Counted from the first letter of the stretch, positions 31,295 through 44,292 are shown. The stretch is 64,000 nt of DNA from Leptospira ainlahdjerensis (GCF_016919175.1 NZ_JAFFPU010000029.1:70205-134204), one strand, 5' to 3'. Program-made: numbers and translations. Notes: generated by a model from the letters alone, not told the origin.

Positions 31295-31654
31295 AGAAGA
31301 AATCATAATTCACTCGTTGTATTCGGTAGGCTCGATACAAATCTCGTATCGTATCACAGGGGTTTATTGTAAAATATTTTATCGGAAACACGGATACGAT
31401 CGGGGACCAAAATTCGATACTCACGAATGTCGAAGGATTCATGGATCGATCGATCTAAAAATATTTTCGAAAAACTGCCTGTAAAAAAGTCTAAGTATCC
31501 CGATCATTTCGGAAAGAAATCCTTTTTCGTTTTGAATTTTGCGCGCGCCGATTGACTTGATATTTCGGTGAAAGAGTAGGATCTTGCGAAGCAAAGATTG
31601 AAAGCCATCGATCCCCTTCGTTGAGCGTATCATAAAATCATTGTATAATTAAGA
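31295..31654. other. gene-free stretch upstream of interrupted frame
   Basis: No convincing gene. A TATAAT at 31644-31649 lies just before the ATG of the interrupted frame at 31655. Confidence 0.45.
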
Positions 31655-31888
31655 ATGTTTGCCACGGGGCCGACTTTGACGATTAGCGATAAGCTGTTGA
31701 ATCCAACTGATTACAACCCTCAAAATAAAGGACGAAAAGTTATCTTCGATCCGGGACTTTAAATAGCATTCGATCGAATCAAGGAAAACGACTTTGGATT
31801 TTCAACCAATGAAGACAATCCTCTCAATCGCTCGCAAATCTCGCTTTACGAGGATGAAATCGAGCGGATTATTGCGGAAGATCGATAG
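31655..31888 (+). pseudogene. 77-codon frame interrupted by one TAA
   Basis: From ATG 31655 the frame reads LTISDKLLNPTDYNPQNKG and KVIFDPGL, meets TAA at 31760-31762, then continues in the same frame with FDRIKENDFGFSTNED and ISLYEDEIERIIAEDR to TAG 31886-31888. The part after the stop is strongly protein-like, so this is probably a small gene broken by a nonsense mutation, or two short peptides. No Shine-Dalgarno before the ATG. It lies 9 bases before the tpm start and could affect its translation. Family not recognised. Confidence 0.4.
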
Positions 31889-31897
31889 AGGTTTTAT

Positions 31898-32533
31898 ATG
31901 GAAGCAAACTTTTGGCATCAGAGGTGGAGTAAGAATGAGATCGCTTTTCACGAACGCGAAGCGAACCCGTTTTTAGTGGAATATTCAAAAAAATTAAATC
32001 TACGCGAAGGAAGTCGCGTATTCGTACCTTTATGCGGAAAGACCCTCGATATCCATTGGTTGCTTTCGAAAGGTTATCGTGTTGCGGGCGCCGAACTGAG
32101 TAAGATCGCCATAGAACAGCTGTTTGGCGAATTAGGCGTGAAACCGAAAGTCGAAAGTTTCGGAGAACTGGATCGTTATAGCGCGGAAAATATCGAAGTT
32201 TTTACGGGTGATATTTTTGATTTGTCGAATGGGATCCTTGGTTCAGTCGATGCAATTTACGATAGGGCCGCGCTCGTGGCGCTTCCGGAAAAAATGAGAG
32301 ATCATTATACGGCGCATTTGATGGAAATAACGGGGAAATCGCCTCAGCTGTTGGTTTGTTATGTATATGATCAAAGTCTAATGGATGGACCTCCTTTTTC
32401 AATTCAAGAAGATGAGGTAAGACGGCACTATTCGAAGGACTATGAATTGAAACTACTCGAGAGCAAAAAAGTTGCGGGAGGATTGAAAAAAAGTCCCGCG
32501 AAAGAGAACGTCTGGTTGTTAGAAAAGATTTGA
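31898..32533 (+). CDS. tpm: thiopurine S-methyltransferase family protein
   Basis: 211 residues, SAM-dependent. The N-terminal FWHQRWSKNEIAFHE is the TPMT opening; RVFVPLCGKTLDIHWLLSKGY is the SAM-binding block, followed by GAELSKIAIEQLF, a TGDIFDL acidic loop and AIYDRAALVALPEKMRDHY. In bacteria these enzymes methylate selenium/tellurium species or thiols; the natural substrate is unknown here. It starts at ATG 31898 with AGAGG upstream, directly after an interrupted small frame. A small membrane protein gene follows 70 bases later. Confidence 0.93.
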   Translation: MEANFWHQRWSKNEIAFHEREANPFLVEYSKKLNLREGSRVFVPLCGKTLDIHWLLSKGYRVAGAELSKIAIEQLFGELGVKPKVESFGELDRYSAENIEVFTGDIFDLSNGILGSVDAIYDRAALVALPEKMRDHYTAHLMEITGKSPQLLVCYVYDQSLMDGPPFSIQEDEVRRHYSKDYELKLLESKKVAGGLKKSPAKENVWLLEKI

Positions 32534-32603
32534 TCCCGGATCGTATGGAAATTCTCTTACGTAAAGGGATCTCAAAATTTCAGGATGCAAGGAAGTAGAA
32601 AAA

Positions 32604-33014
32604 ATGAATCCAACTCTTCGAAATATTCTATCTGTTGTCGCTGGTCTGATTTTAGGAAGTGTGGTCAATATGGGTCTGATCACCGTAAGCGGTCAGATTA
32701 TTCCGGCTCCGGAAGGAGCGGACGTGACTACCATGGAAGGACTGAAAGCGTCGATACATCTGTTTCAGCCAAAACATTTTATTTTTCCGTTTTTGGCGCA
32801 TGCCCTGGGGACGTTTACGGGTTCTCTTGTTACCGCTCTTGTTTGTATTCGGCAGAAAGCGAAGTTTGCGATGGCGATCGGTTTCTTTTTCTTGGCGGGA
32901 GGAATCGCTAATATTCTAATGCTTCCTTCCCCGATTTGGTTTATTGCTGTGGATCTTGTTTTGGCCTATCTTCCGATGAGTTATCTCGCGGGACGAGTTT
33001 TTCGGGAGAATTAA
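32604..33014 (+). CDS. small four-helix membrane protein
   Basis: 136 residues, four predicted transmembrane helices (~8-30, ~55-80, ~87-105, ~108-130). Characteristic stretches are AGLILGSVVNMGLI, FIFPFLAHALGTFTGSLV and GGIANILMLPSPIWF. This resembles a conserved family of small integral membrane proteins without known function. It follows tpm by 70 bases on the same strand with AAGGAAG upstream of the ATG. Confidence 0.75.
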   Translation: MNPTLRNILSVVAGLILGSVVNMGLITVSGQIIPAPEGADVTTMEGLKASIHLFQPKHFIFPFLAHALGTFTGSLVTALVCIRQKAKFAMAIGFFFLAGGIANILMLPSPIWFIAVDLVLAYLPMSYLAGRVFREN

Positions 33015-33789
33015 AGTCGCTTCTACGATCCGAATCGTATAAGAATTTCATAATTTTCTTGATCACAAGGGGTTCGGGAAAGAAAGAATTTCGATCCTAT
33101 TGCTATCGACGGTTTTATAAAGAATGTTCGTCTTCGCCGGGAGATGGAAGTTTGCGTTGAAACCTAAACCGAATTTGCAAAAGAAAGATTTCCCTTAAGT
33201 GGATTTAAAATCACAATCGTTTCAATTCTTATACGGATCGAAGAAAAAATTTGGATGGAGAAGGTTTCTGGAAACGCCTTTGCGGTAGTTCTTACGGAGA
33301 GATTGGATACTTGCAAAAAGTTTAATTTTTGCAAGTAAAGAATTTTCTCTGAAATTTTCGCTCCACCCAAAAGTTCATTACGTAGCCCCGAAAGGTCGCT
33401 ATCATCGCCTTGTCCGCAAGTTGAGAGGAGCAACCGACGAGAATCGTCCTACAAGAAAGATCTTTTAGGAGTTCCTACACGGGAATTATTTCTTGCAAAA
33501 TTAGAATTTTGTGATAGAGAAAAGTCTCTTGATTTTTTTCCGCCACCCACCCCACCACCCAAGTTTTGGGCGGGGCGCGCGAGTTTCACAGTAGAATTGT
33601 CGTAGTTACGACATTTTTTTTCTGAAGATTTTCTAAAGTTGTGGATAAGGATGGGGAGGACGTAGGGTGGGCGACTTGCACGAAAGACCGCCCTAAGACG
33701 AGAGATTTCGTCTGCGTAAAACGTAAGGATTTTTAAAAAAACGCAGCGCAGGAAATTGCAAAAAGAAATCTTATTTTGACATCCAAATA
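33015..33789. other. gene-free stretch with hairpins and repeat copy C
   Basis: No supported gene. It holds a TACGAT-CCGA-ATCGTA hairpin just after the membrane gene, a strong 11-bp inverted repeat ACTTGCAAAAA / TTTTTGCAAGT at 33309-33336, repeat copy C, and an isolated TGTGGATAA at 33640. Confidence 0.55.
33465..33612 (+). repeat. GC-rich intergenic repeat, copy C
   Basis: From TTAGGAGTTCCTAC to GTCGTAGTTACGAC, with the TTTTGTGATAGAGAAAAG arm, core CCGCCACCCACCCCACCACC and GGGCGGGGCGCGCGAG. The right boundary palindrome is perfect but uses GTCGTA/TACGAC instead of GTCGGA/TCCGAC. Confidence 0.88.
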
Positions 33790-34833
33790 CTAGTGTTTCT
33801 TTTGAAACAATCGATCTAAGAATTCTTTCTGTTTGCGGCAACGTTCTTCGAGGATCCCGTTTTTCATTTCAAAAACTGTGATTTGGTCCTGAAGAATTTC
33901 CAGATGCCAGATTTTTTTTTGTAAAACTGTATGTACGTAGGAAACAAAGGAGTCTGCAAAAAAATCATCTCCGTTGGTCGCGGAGTAGAGCGTGGGAAAC
34001 GGAGTTTTTATTAACGTCGGATAGATTTGATTCCAATTGTTTTCGAGATCCAAAGGTTCGTCTGTGTAAAATCGAATTTTTTTCCGTAGCGGAAAGACTG
34101 AATCGTACCGGCTTTCCGATTCTCCGGTCCAAATTCCATTAGAAAATTCAAAAGTACTAAAGTCTCTTACTTTTAAACGAAAGTCGGGAACCGTCTTTTC
34201 CCGGACGGAAACGAGATGCCCGATCTCGTGCAAAAGAATGTATTCGGTCGCACGTTCCATATCGTCTTCCGCAGCGGATTCTATTTGAACCGAAATTTTT
34301 GTCTTCCTTGATCGAAAGGGTGAATTCTCCTTTTTTGTAATCCATCTATTTGCCGTCTGTTTCAACATTTCAGTATCTAAAAAAACGATTCCGCCGACCG
34401 GACCCCGGGAATCGTATATAAAACTGGTAAGGCCCGTTCCGCCTAAATTCTTACAAAGAATCACACGATAGAGAGATTCGTCTAAAATCGAGTTTACGGA
34501 ATCCGGAAGATTCTTTCTAACAGCGAATAGGCGATTCTTCCAAGCTTCGAGATTCGATTCAGGCCGGGGAGAGTCTTGGAATCCGTCGATTCGATTCATC
34601 TCCTGGATAAAATTTTTTTCTTCCTGATCTAAGCTGAAAATTCTATTCTCCCAGCCCTTGGAGAGAGTATAACGCTCGGCTTTTGTTATTTTATGATTTG
34701 AAAAGAGTTCGGCGTACGGATTATTTCCCATTGTATTCTGAGGAGGCTTGCAAAAGAAAAATCCCAAAAAAAAGGATACGATCCAGAATATTCGGAAATG
34801 TTTTTCCAAGACACCGCAGGGCAATAAATACAT
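33790..34833 (-). CDS. exported protein with HExxH motif, putative zinc peptidase
   Basis: 347 residues. Hydrophobic N-terminus (~12-28, IFWIVSFFLGFFFC), possible lipoprotein though the lipobox is poor. The middle has ILLHEIGHLVSV with His202 and His206 as a candidate zinc site, preceded by a helix of acidic residues (AAEDDMERATEY). A later ADSFVSYVHTV could supply further ligands. A gluzincin-like peptidase is plausible, but no known family is recognised and catalysis is unproven. Transcribed alone, between repeat copy C and the divergent secreted-protein gene at 34992. Confidence 0.72.
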   Translation of the reverse strand: MYLLPCGVLEKHFRIFWIVSFFLGFFFCKPPQNTMGNNPYAELFSNHKITKAERYTLSKGWENRIFSLDQEEKNFIQEMNRIDGFQDSPRPESNLEAWKNRLFAVRKNLPDSVNSILDESLYRVILCKNLGGTGLTSFIYDSRGPVGGIVFLDTEMLKQTANRWITKKENSPFRSRKTKISVQIESAAEDDMERATEYILLHEIGHLVSVREKTVPDFRLKVRDFSTFEFSNGIWTGESESRYDSVFPLRKKIRFYTDEPLDLENNWNQIYPTLIKTPFPTLYSATNGDDFFADSFVSYVHTVLQKKIWHLEILQDQITVFEMKNGILEERCRKQKEFLDRLFQKKH

Positions 34834-34991
34834 AGGAAAGATTTTTCCAATGCCCTGAAAAAAAGTAAACTCGAAACCGAAGCCGAATGATTCTGGAAAA
34901 AAAAAGAAGTGGCAAACGGAATGGTTTGCGCTAATCCGGGAGGCTTATAAATTTGGACTCAAAGTTCCCAGGCTAGGGAAATTCAGAAACG

Positions 34992-35319
34992 ATGAAGTTC
35001 TATTTCCTTTTGCCCTTGTTTCTTTTTGCGGCCTTATCTTCCAATGCGGAAACCAATCCCTGGAGTCTTCCGATTTATGAAAGAATCATCAACAGAAAAC
35101 ACGTTTCTCATATCGTGATCGAAACACGGACGGACCATCTTAGGGTCACACTTTTGTTAAGCGAACGTTTTCCTTACAATTATAAGGCGACTTCCGGTTC
35201 TTTTTTTATTCGAGTCAATACGGAAAAGGAAGCCTTGGAGATATCGGAAAAATTAGACAAGTATTTGGAGTCGGGTTGGAACTTAAAAATTTATCTTTCC
35301 GGATCGGAAATTACTCGCT

Positions 35320-35345
<26 letters not shown>
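34992..35345 (+). CDS. small secreted protein, unknown function
   Basis: 117 residues with a clear signal peptide (cleavage near SSNA-ET, residue ~19). The mature part is a small alpha/beta protein (HIVIETRTDHLRVTLLLSER, SGSFFIRVNTEKEALEIS). No family recognised. Its last 26 bases overlap the SpoIIE-type phosphatase gene, so the two are translationally linked and may belong to one pathway. Confidence 0.72.
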
Positions 35346-36702
<1,357 letters not shown>

Positions 36703-36710
36703 TAGAAAGA

Positions 36711-37484
<774 letters not shown>

Positions 37485-37525
37485 TCTTTCCGAAATTTCG
37501 AGAAAGAATTTAAGAACTCCGGCTT

Positions 37526-37671
37526 GTCGGAGTTCCGACGCGGGGATTTGTGCTTGCAAGATTAGAATTTTGTGATAGAGGAGAATTTCCGGAACTTTTT
37601 CCACCACCCGCCCCTCCACCCAAGATCAGGGTGGGGCGCGCGTCTTCACGAAGGATTGTCGGAGTTCCGAC
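37526..37671 (+). repeat. GC-rich intergenic repeat, copy D1
   Basis: Perfect boundary palindromes GTCGGA-GT-TCCGAC at both ends. Inside are CGGGGATTTGTGCTTGCAAG, TTTTGTGATAGAGGAG, the core CCACCACCCGCCCCTCCACC and GGGTGGGGCGCGCG. It shares its right boundary with D2. Confidence 0.93.
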
Positions 37672-37804
37672 GGCGGGGATTTGTGCTTGCAAGATTAGAA
37701 TTTTGTGATAGAGGAGAATTTCCGGAACTTTTTCCACCACCCGCCCCTCCACCCAAGGTCAGGGTGGGGCGCGCGTCTTCACGGAGGATTGTCGGAGTTC
37801 CGAC
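37658..37804 (+). repeat. GC-rich intergenic repeat, copy D2 (tandem to D1)
   Basis: Nearly identical to D1 and offset by 132-133 bases, so the pair is a head-to-tail duplication with three boundary palindromes for two units. Differences are a few single bases (GATC versus GGTC in the core, GAAGG versus GGAGG near the end). Confidence 0.93.
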
Positions 37805-37978
37805 GGATTTATCTTAAAGATTCAAAAAAATTTTGAATAAGCTTCTGAGATTTGGATGGAGGGGAGAAAGAGCTTAAAATATCGGAAATTTTCGTCTCTC
37901 TCGGAATTGCGACAACTCTAAGAAAAACGGAAATCCGGATCTTCTTCCCGATGTAAAATTCAAAGAAAAAAAGAAAAT

Positions 37979-38434
37979 ATGTTTCAACTAAAATCTAAAA
38001 ATATTCCTATTCTTCTTTTTCTCTTCGCCGTTTCATACAACGTAGATGCAAAAGACATTGAAAAAATTACGATCTTCGTGGACGAGCATCCGCTTCTTGT
38101 AGAAGTCGTGAGTACTCCAGCCGATCGCGCTCGCGGCCTGATGTATCGAAAATCTTTGGGTGAAAATGAGGGAATGCTTTTTGTTTTTTCGGAACCGGAC
38201 TATCTAAGTTTTTGGATGAAGAATACTTGGATTCCTCTGAGCATCGCGTACTTTAATCGCGACAAAAGAATCACCGATATTCACGACATGAAACCGAACC
38301 AGACAAAAGAACTTTATCATTCGAGCGAAAAGGCTTTGTATGCTTTGGAAGTCAATCAGGGATGGTTCGTAAAAAGAAAGATCAGCAAGTTCGGAGTTTT
38401 GAAAATTCCGGATCGAGTCAGAGCGGCTCAGTAA
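37979..38434 (+). CDS. DUF192-family secreted protein
   Basis: 151 residues; signal peptide to about residue 24 (SYNVDA-KD). The DUF192 domain covers the rest: STPADRARGLMYRKSLGENEGMLFVF and LSFWMKNTWIPLSIAYF, then ALEVNQGWF near the end. The family is widespread, with no established function. It is preceded by 170 bases of sequence lacking repeats and followed tail-to-tail by a DUF3332 gene. Probably monocistronic. Confidence 0.9.
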   Translation: MFQLKSKNIPILLFLFAVSYNVDAKDIEKITIFVDEHPLLVEVVSTPADRARGLMYRKSLGENEGMLFVFSEPDYLSFWMKNTWIPLSIAYFNRDKRITDIHDMKPNQTKELYHSSEKALYALEVNQGWFVKRKISKFGVLKIPDRVRAAQ

Positions 38435-38467
38435 TCAGGGACGAATCCCTGATTACTTATAAAATTC

Positions 38468-39073
38468 TTAAAGGGCTTCGGCTGTCAGTTTTGCTTCCAA
38501 TTCGTTTAACGTTTTGGTTTCGATCACTTTTGTGGACTTCAGCTTTCCTTGTTCCGCCATTTTTAGAATGGTCTTTGAACCGATCGTTTCCGCGCTAACC
38601 GCGATTTCTTCCAGCTTTCCGTTCTTTTCTACGTAAAACTTTCCAGGCTCTGATCGAAGAGTGGAAAGATATTGCGATTTTCCGTCTTTTTCAACCTGAA
38701 GATCCAGTCTGCTTCCAAAATTAGAATAGGTTAAAGTCAGCTTCTCACCTTGTTCTTCGAAAGTTTTTACGTATTTTCCATCTTTATCATATTCGTTGTA
38801 ACCGACCGGATTGCTTCCAGACCAGAATTCGATGAGGTTGAATAGAACGATGTCAAAGAAAAAACCAACCGCGTAAAGAATGCTAAACGGAAAATACATT
38901 ACGAGAGTTTTGATAATCTTCGCGAGCAGCCCGCTTCCGATATTGAAACCTTCGTTTACGTCATACACTTTTTTGACGATGGCAAATTTACCGAAACAAT
39001 TTGCGAATGAAAGAAGGGTGATCATCGGAATGAGGAGAACGACGAGAGACTTACGAAACTTATTTTGTTGCAT
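38468..39073 (-). CDS. DUF3332-family lipoprotein-like membrane protein
   Basis: 201 residues from ATG 39073 (AAGGAG 9 bases upstream); a longer frame to 39226 has no ribosome binding site. The N-terminal hydrophobic stretch ending SFANC suggests a lipoprotein signal, followed by FGKFAIVKKVYDVNEGFN, then a second hydrophobic segment (TLVMYFPFSILYAVGFFFDI) and a beta-rich domain (LTYSNFGSRLDLQVEKDGK). DUF3332 proteins are envelope proteins of unknown role. Separated by a divergent promoter region from the MBOAT gene. Confidence 0.82.
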   Translation of the reverse strand: MQQNKFRKSLVVLLIPMITLLSFANCFGKFAIVKKVYDVNEGFNIGSGLLAKIIKTLVMYFPFSILYAVGFFFDIVLFNLIEFWSGSNPVGYNEYDKDGKYVKTFEEQGEKLTLTYSNFGSRLDLQVEKDGKSQYLSTLRSEPGKFYVEKNGKLEEIAVSAETIGSKTILKMAEQGKLKSTKVIETKTLNELEAKLTAEAL

Positions 39074-39250
39074 GAAAAACAACTCCTTGGTCAGATTTCT
39101 GAGAATTGAATCCTTGAATCGAAATTTATGCAAGATTTTTCTTTTTTCAAGCTGGAGAAATTCGAGCGGGAAGGTAAATTGCGGGAGTTCATAATTCCTT
39201 GACCGGATCCAGGTGCGGAAAAACATGAGAGGAACATCGGGAGTAGAAGT

Positions 39251-40705
<1,455 letters not shown>

Positions 40706-40843
40706 TCATCTATTAAGCGACTTCGTCTAACAAATGTTCTTCGCAAGCAGGTTTTGTTTTGTGGATTCCCTTTGAATATTCTAAGAATTTCAAAATGAAA
40801 ATCCTTCTCGACAAACATTCATTCTGCTGTAACTCTGATCTGG

Positions 40844-41203
40844 ATGTCCGGAAACCCTGATCAACAGCCGAGAAGCCATCGATACTATCCGGGTGTTTAT
40901 GCGGACTATATCATACAAATCGAATTCGGTTTAATCACACTTCATGCAAAACTCGGAAATATTTCCGAAACCGGAATCTGTTTGATTTTTAACGGAGAAG
41001 ATTTGGATCCTACGGAGCCTGTTTACGGGTCCGTCATCGAAAAAAAAACGGCCAGACGTCTTGAATTTGAAGGAGACATTGTGTGGTCCGGACCGGAGAC
41101 GATCGATCATAAGTTACGATTCGTCTACGGACTTCGTTTTCGAGCGCCTATGATTCTTACGGAAACTCTTGTTCTGATCAATCTTTCGCTCCAGGATCCT
41201 TAA
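40844..41203 (+). CDS. PilZ-domain protein, putative c-di-GMP receptor
   Basis: 119 residues, a single PilZ fold. The arginine motif is PRSHRYYPG (RxxR rather than the usual RxxxR), and the second motif is GNISETGICLIF, in place of the usual D/NxSxxG. Both are present but slightly atypical, so binding is likely, not certain. ATG 40844. It is followed after 85 bases by the ECF sigma gene. In the same window are two diguanylate cyclases and one EAL protein that could set its ligand level. Confidence 0.8.
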   Translation: MSGNPDQQPRSHRYYPGVYADYIIQIEFGLITLHAKLGNISETGICLIFNGEDLDPTEPVYGSVIEKKTARRLEFEGDIVWSGPETIDHKLRFVYGLRFRAPMILTETLVLINLSLQDP

Positions 41204-41288
41204 ACCATTCTTCTTTCTTTCTATTTTTCCGGATTGCCATATCCGCTTCCTTAAGGATCTTTGAATTCAGGATTCAACTTCTACAAGC

Positions 41289-41891
<603 letters not shown>

Positions 41892-41897
41892 AAAAAG

Positions 41898-42455
41898 ATG
41901 AAAAGTTTACATTCAAAATTCAAGGTTCCGCTCTTTTTGAGAAAGGAAGACGGGGATCTGCTTAAGATTGAGAATTCTCTCGTAAAGACGATGTCCGAAC
42001 TCAGAAACAAAGAACTCAGCTCCATCATGCTGAGTGAAGAATTCTCCCTCCGATTGAAAAACCAACTCCAACAGATAGAACCCGAACCCGAAAGTGGATG
42101 GGAAAGAATCCGAGAGAATGTCCTTTCCAACCGCGGTTTGCAGCTTTCCTTCTCCGCTATTCTAGCATTGGCAATCGTATTCGTTTCTTACAATCGTTTT
42201 CAATCTCCTTCGTCTCCTTCTTTAACGGAAAGATCCGGAACCGTTTTCGATTCGAAGGATTCGGGGAGTTTCAAGGATATTCCTTCCTCCGGTTCCTTTT
42301 CATCTTCGATAGACGAAGCTCTTCTCAAACAAATTCCTGCGAGCTCAGAAGCAAAAAAGACTTTAGATTCTCTTCAGAGATATTTTTCTGAAAAAGGTGA
42401 TCTCAGAACTGTGGAAGAGCTCGGAAAAATTATAGAGAAGACCCAAGGGAAATAA
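41898..42455 (+). CDS. single-pass membrane protein, putative anti-sigma factor
   Basis: 185 residues. The cytoplasmic N-terminus (~1-80) is charged and helical; one transmembrane helix spans ~83-98 (LSFSAILALAIVFVSY); a Ser-rich stretch (~103-135) and a helical C-terminal domain lie outside. No zinc-binding HxxxCxxC ZAS motif is visible. Assigned only by topology and by its 6-base distance from the ECF sigma gene. It could bind the sigma factor and release it after a periplasmic signal. Confidence 0.7.
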   Translation: MKSLHSKFKVPLFLRKEDGDLLKIENSLVKTMSELRNKELSSIMLSEEFSLRLKNQLQQIEPEPESGWERIRENVLSNRGLQLSFSAILALAIVFVSYNRFQSPSSPSLTERSGTVFDSKDSGSFKDIPSSGSFSSSIDEALLKQIPASSEAKKTLDSLQRYFSEKGDLRTVEELGKIIEKTQGK

Positions 42456-42497
42456 TTTCTTTTTTTAGTTCTTCTTCCTCCTTCCACAGATCTCAAC

Positions 42498-42531
42498 AAT
42501 TTGCCGTCCTTTTTTCAGGACGGCAAATTTT
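42498..42531 (+). terminator. terminator after the sigma/anti-sigma operon
   Basis: 13-bp perfect stem (AATTTGCCGTCCT / AGGACGGCAAATT) with a 6-base loop, followed by TT. The stem is also A-flanked, so it may work on both strands. Confidence 0.75.
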
Positions 42532-42561
42532 CATCGACTCTCTCTCAATCGGTTTTTTGAA

Positions 42562-42686
42562 GAAAGTGAGAATGGTTTGTTGTTCTCACGAACGTAGGAT
42601 CTCACACATTTTCGAAGCGTTCTTGAAAGTGAGAATGGTTTGTTGTTCTCGCGAACGTAGGATCTCACACATTTTCGGACGTTCTT
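42562..42686 (+). repeat. two tandem 62-63-bp repeats
   Basis: Unit starts GAAAGTGAGAATGGTTTGTT and ends near CACATTTTCG-CGTTCTT. First unit 42562-42624, second 42625-42686, then an eight-base third start. Each unit has GTGAGAA...TTCTCAC or a near form, so each can fold. Non-coding. Confidence 0.85.
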
Positions 42687-42888
42687 GAAAGGAGCGCCTA
42701 CGCAGATATCATTCTTCCGACAAACAAGAATCCAAAAAAATGTGTTCGGACTTCCGGTTTGAGTTTCCCGAACATTTTAGAATCGACCCGAGTCGGTCTG
42801 GAAGGTTCTTTTCAATGAATTCTGAAAAAAGGATCTTGAAAGTGAAAAAGATCGAGTCAAAACTCAAAAAAAAACAAGGATCAAAGTT

Positions 42889-43830
42889 TTATTTTCGAAT
42901 CCCGTCTTGTCTCCTCTGAAAAAAGCCGGGATCCACGAGATCGAGAATCCTTTTGGATTCCTGGTAAATTTCACTGTATTGCATTCCCCTACATACGTCC
43001 AAAATCAAGCAGGCGTGTTGGAGAATCCTGCAGCGAATCTTAAAATCATAAAGATCCTTTCTGGAATTCAAAGTATCTTTGAGACGAATTAAGTTTTTAT
43101 AATATTCTAAAAGTTCCTTTTCGGAATAATTTCTCGTCTCTTCAAAAATTCCTCTTTCCGCAAGAACGACTGGAAGCACTTCTTTGAGATCCGATTCTTC
43201 TTGATAGGAACTTTTCAAGGTTTCGATCCAGTTTAGAATCGGTTCCGACTTGATCACCGAGAGTGGGGCGGCGGTAGGATCTTTGAGAAAGGCTTCCCGA
43301 AACAAGATGAGAGCTCTTCTTTCCTCTCCGGTTTGAAAAAGAGATTCCGCACGAAGATAGAGAAACTCCGGCGAATTTCTTTCCACGGAAGAGGCGTAGT
43401 TCAAAATTTCGAGCGCGTTTCTATAATCCCGAAAACGGATCAATTCACGAATAAGCCCCAAGAGCGCGGAAGGATCCTGAAAATGCAGACCTTCTCTTTG
43501 CACCGAGATCTTTAACTGATCCACTGCTTCGGAAAGGACAGATTCAGAAATACAACGAAACGAAGAAGTTCCCGAAAATTTTTTGAGTTCGAATGCGTTT
43601 TGAAAATCGGAAAAATATTGAATCAGAAGGTGGCTTCTTTCCCTTCCTTCCTTTGCATTGTGAATCCGATCGAGTCTATTGTCCCAATACGATGCAATGA
43701 AGAATCCGGCGATCACCTCAGGATGTTCGGGGTCTTCGTTTAAGAGAGAATCAAAATTCTTCTTTGCCTTTTCAAAATCTCCGTCGGAAAGATACTGATT
43801 TGCTTCTTCTAATTTTCTGGAAAAGGACAT
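42889..43830 (-). CDS. TPR-repeat protein
   Basis: 313 residues from ATG 43830; the frame opens back to 43884 but that part runs across a perfect palindrome (43855-43875) and is not protein-like. The N-terminal TPR is SRKLEEANQYLSDGDFEKAKKNFDSLLNEDPEHPEV, with further helical pairs around 145-200 (RNALEILNYASSVERNSPEF, GEERRALILFREAFLKDP). No signal peptide. Lies directly downstream of the HPF gene on the same strand (67 bases), so probably co-transcribed; role unknown. Confidence 0.8.
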   Translation of the reverse strand: MSFSRKLEEANQYLSDGDFEKAKKNFDSLLNEDPEHPEVIAGFFIASYWDNRLDRIHNAKEGRERSHLLIQYFSDFQNAFELKKFSGTSSFRCISESVLSEAVDQLKISVQREGLHFQDPSALLGLIRELIRFRDYRNALEILNYASSVERNSPEFLYLRAESLFQTGEERRALILFREAFLKDPTAAPLSVIKSEPILNWIETLKSSYQEESDLKEVLPVVLAERGIFEETRNYSEKELLEYYKNLIRLKDTLNSRKDLYDFKIRCRILQHACLILDVCRGMQYSEIYQESKRILDLVDPGFFQRRQDGIRK

Positions 43831-43854
43831 TGAGAATTTCTTTTTGGATTGAGA

Positions 43855-43875
43855 TCCGGTGGAGACTCCACCGGA
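43855..43875. repeat. perfect palindrome between hpf and the TPR gene
   Basis: TCCGGTGGAG-A-CTCCACCGGA, two 10-base arms. It sits between the hpf stop and the TPR start and lacks a T run. It may be an attenuator or an mRNA-processing hairpin within the operon. Confidence 0.6.
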
Positions 43876-43897
43876 GCGAGGCACTTTCGAAATCGAA

Positions 43898-44185
43898 TCA
43901 GTGAGTGGCTTTCTTATCGTGATGTTTGCTGACTTGTTTGACGATCTTGTCTTCCAGGCCGTCTATACAAGCGTAGATATCTTTGTTGGAATTTTGTGCG
44001 TTGAATTTGTTTCCATCTCCGTGAAGATTGAGATTCGCGCTGACTTCTCCATGGATCATTTCAAAAGAAATCTCGAACGATTGAACGGAATGGAGATACT
44101 TTGAAACTCGATCCAATTTACTATCCGCATATTCTTCGGCGGCTTTCGAATGATCGACATTCTTCCAGTTATAATTTATTTTCAT
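43898..44185 (-). CDS. hpf: ribosome hibernation-promoting factor (short form)
   Basis: 95 residues, the HPF/RaiA fold alone without the long-form C-terminal domain. MKINYNWKNVDHSKAAEEYADSKLDRVSKYL and FEISFEMIHGEVSANLNLHGDGNKFNAQ match the beta-alpha-beta-beta-beta-alpha core; the C-terminus is His/Lys-rich. It binds the 30S decoding region of idle ribosomes. GGAG lies upstream of the ATG. First gene of a unit with the TPR protein. Confidence 0.9.
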   Translation of the reverse strand: MKINYNWKNVDHSKAAEEYADSKLDRVSKYLHSVQSFEISFEMIHGEVSANLNLHGDGNKFNAQNSNKDIYACIDGLEDKIVKQVSKHHDKKATH

Positions 44186-44292
44186 AGGCGGCTCCGAATT
44201 TTTTTTGACCGGATCGTTTAGACAAAGAGAGGAGTCAGAAAATGTCAGGATCCGGGATTTCAGGTTAGTCTTGAAAGGAGAAGAGTCAAATC

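Noticed and set aside
33640..33648. DnaA box TGTGGATAA (also 52285-52293)
   Set aside because: Single isolated 9-mers 18 kb apart without clustering or AT-rich unwinding region; expected by chance or as part of repeats, so no origin is claimed.
33449..33841. 130-codon minus-strand frame
   Set aside because: It overlaps repeat copy C and the end of the HExxH gene; no start signal.
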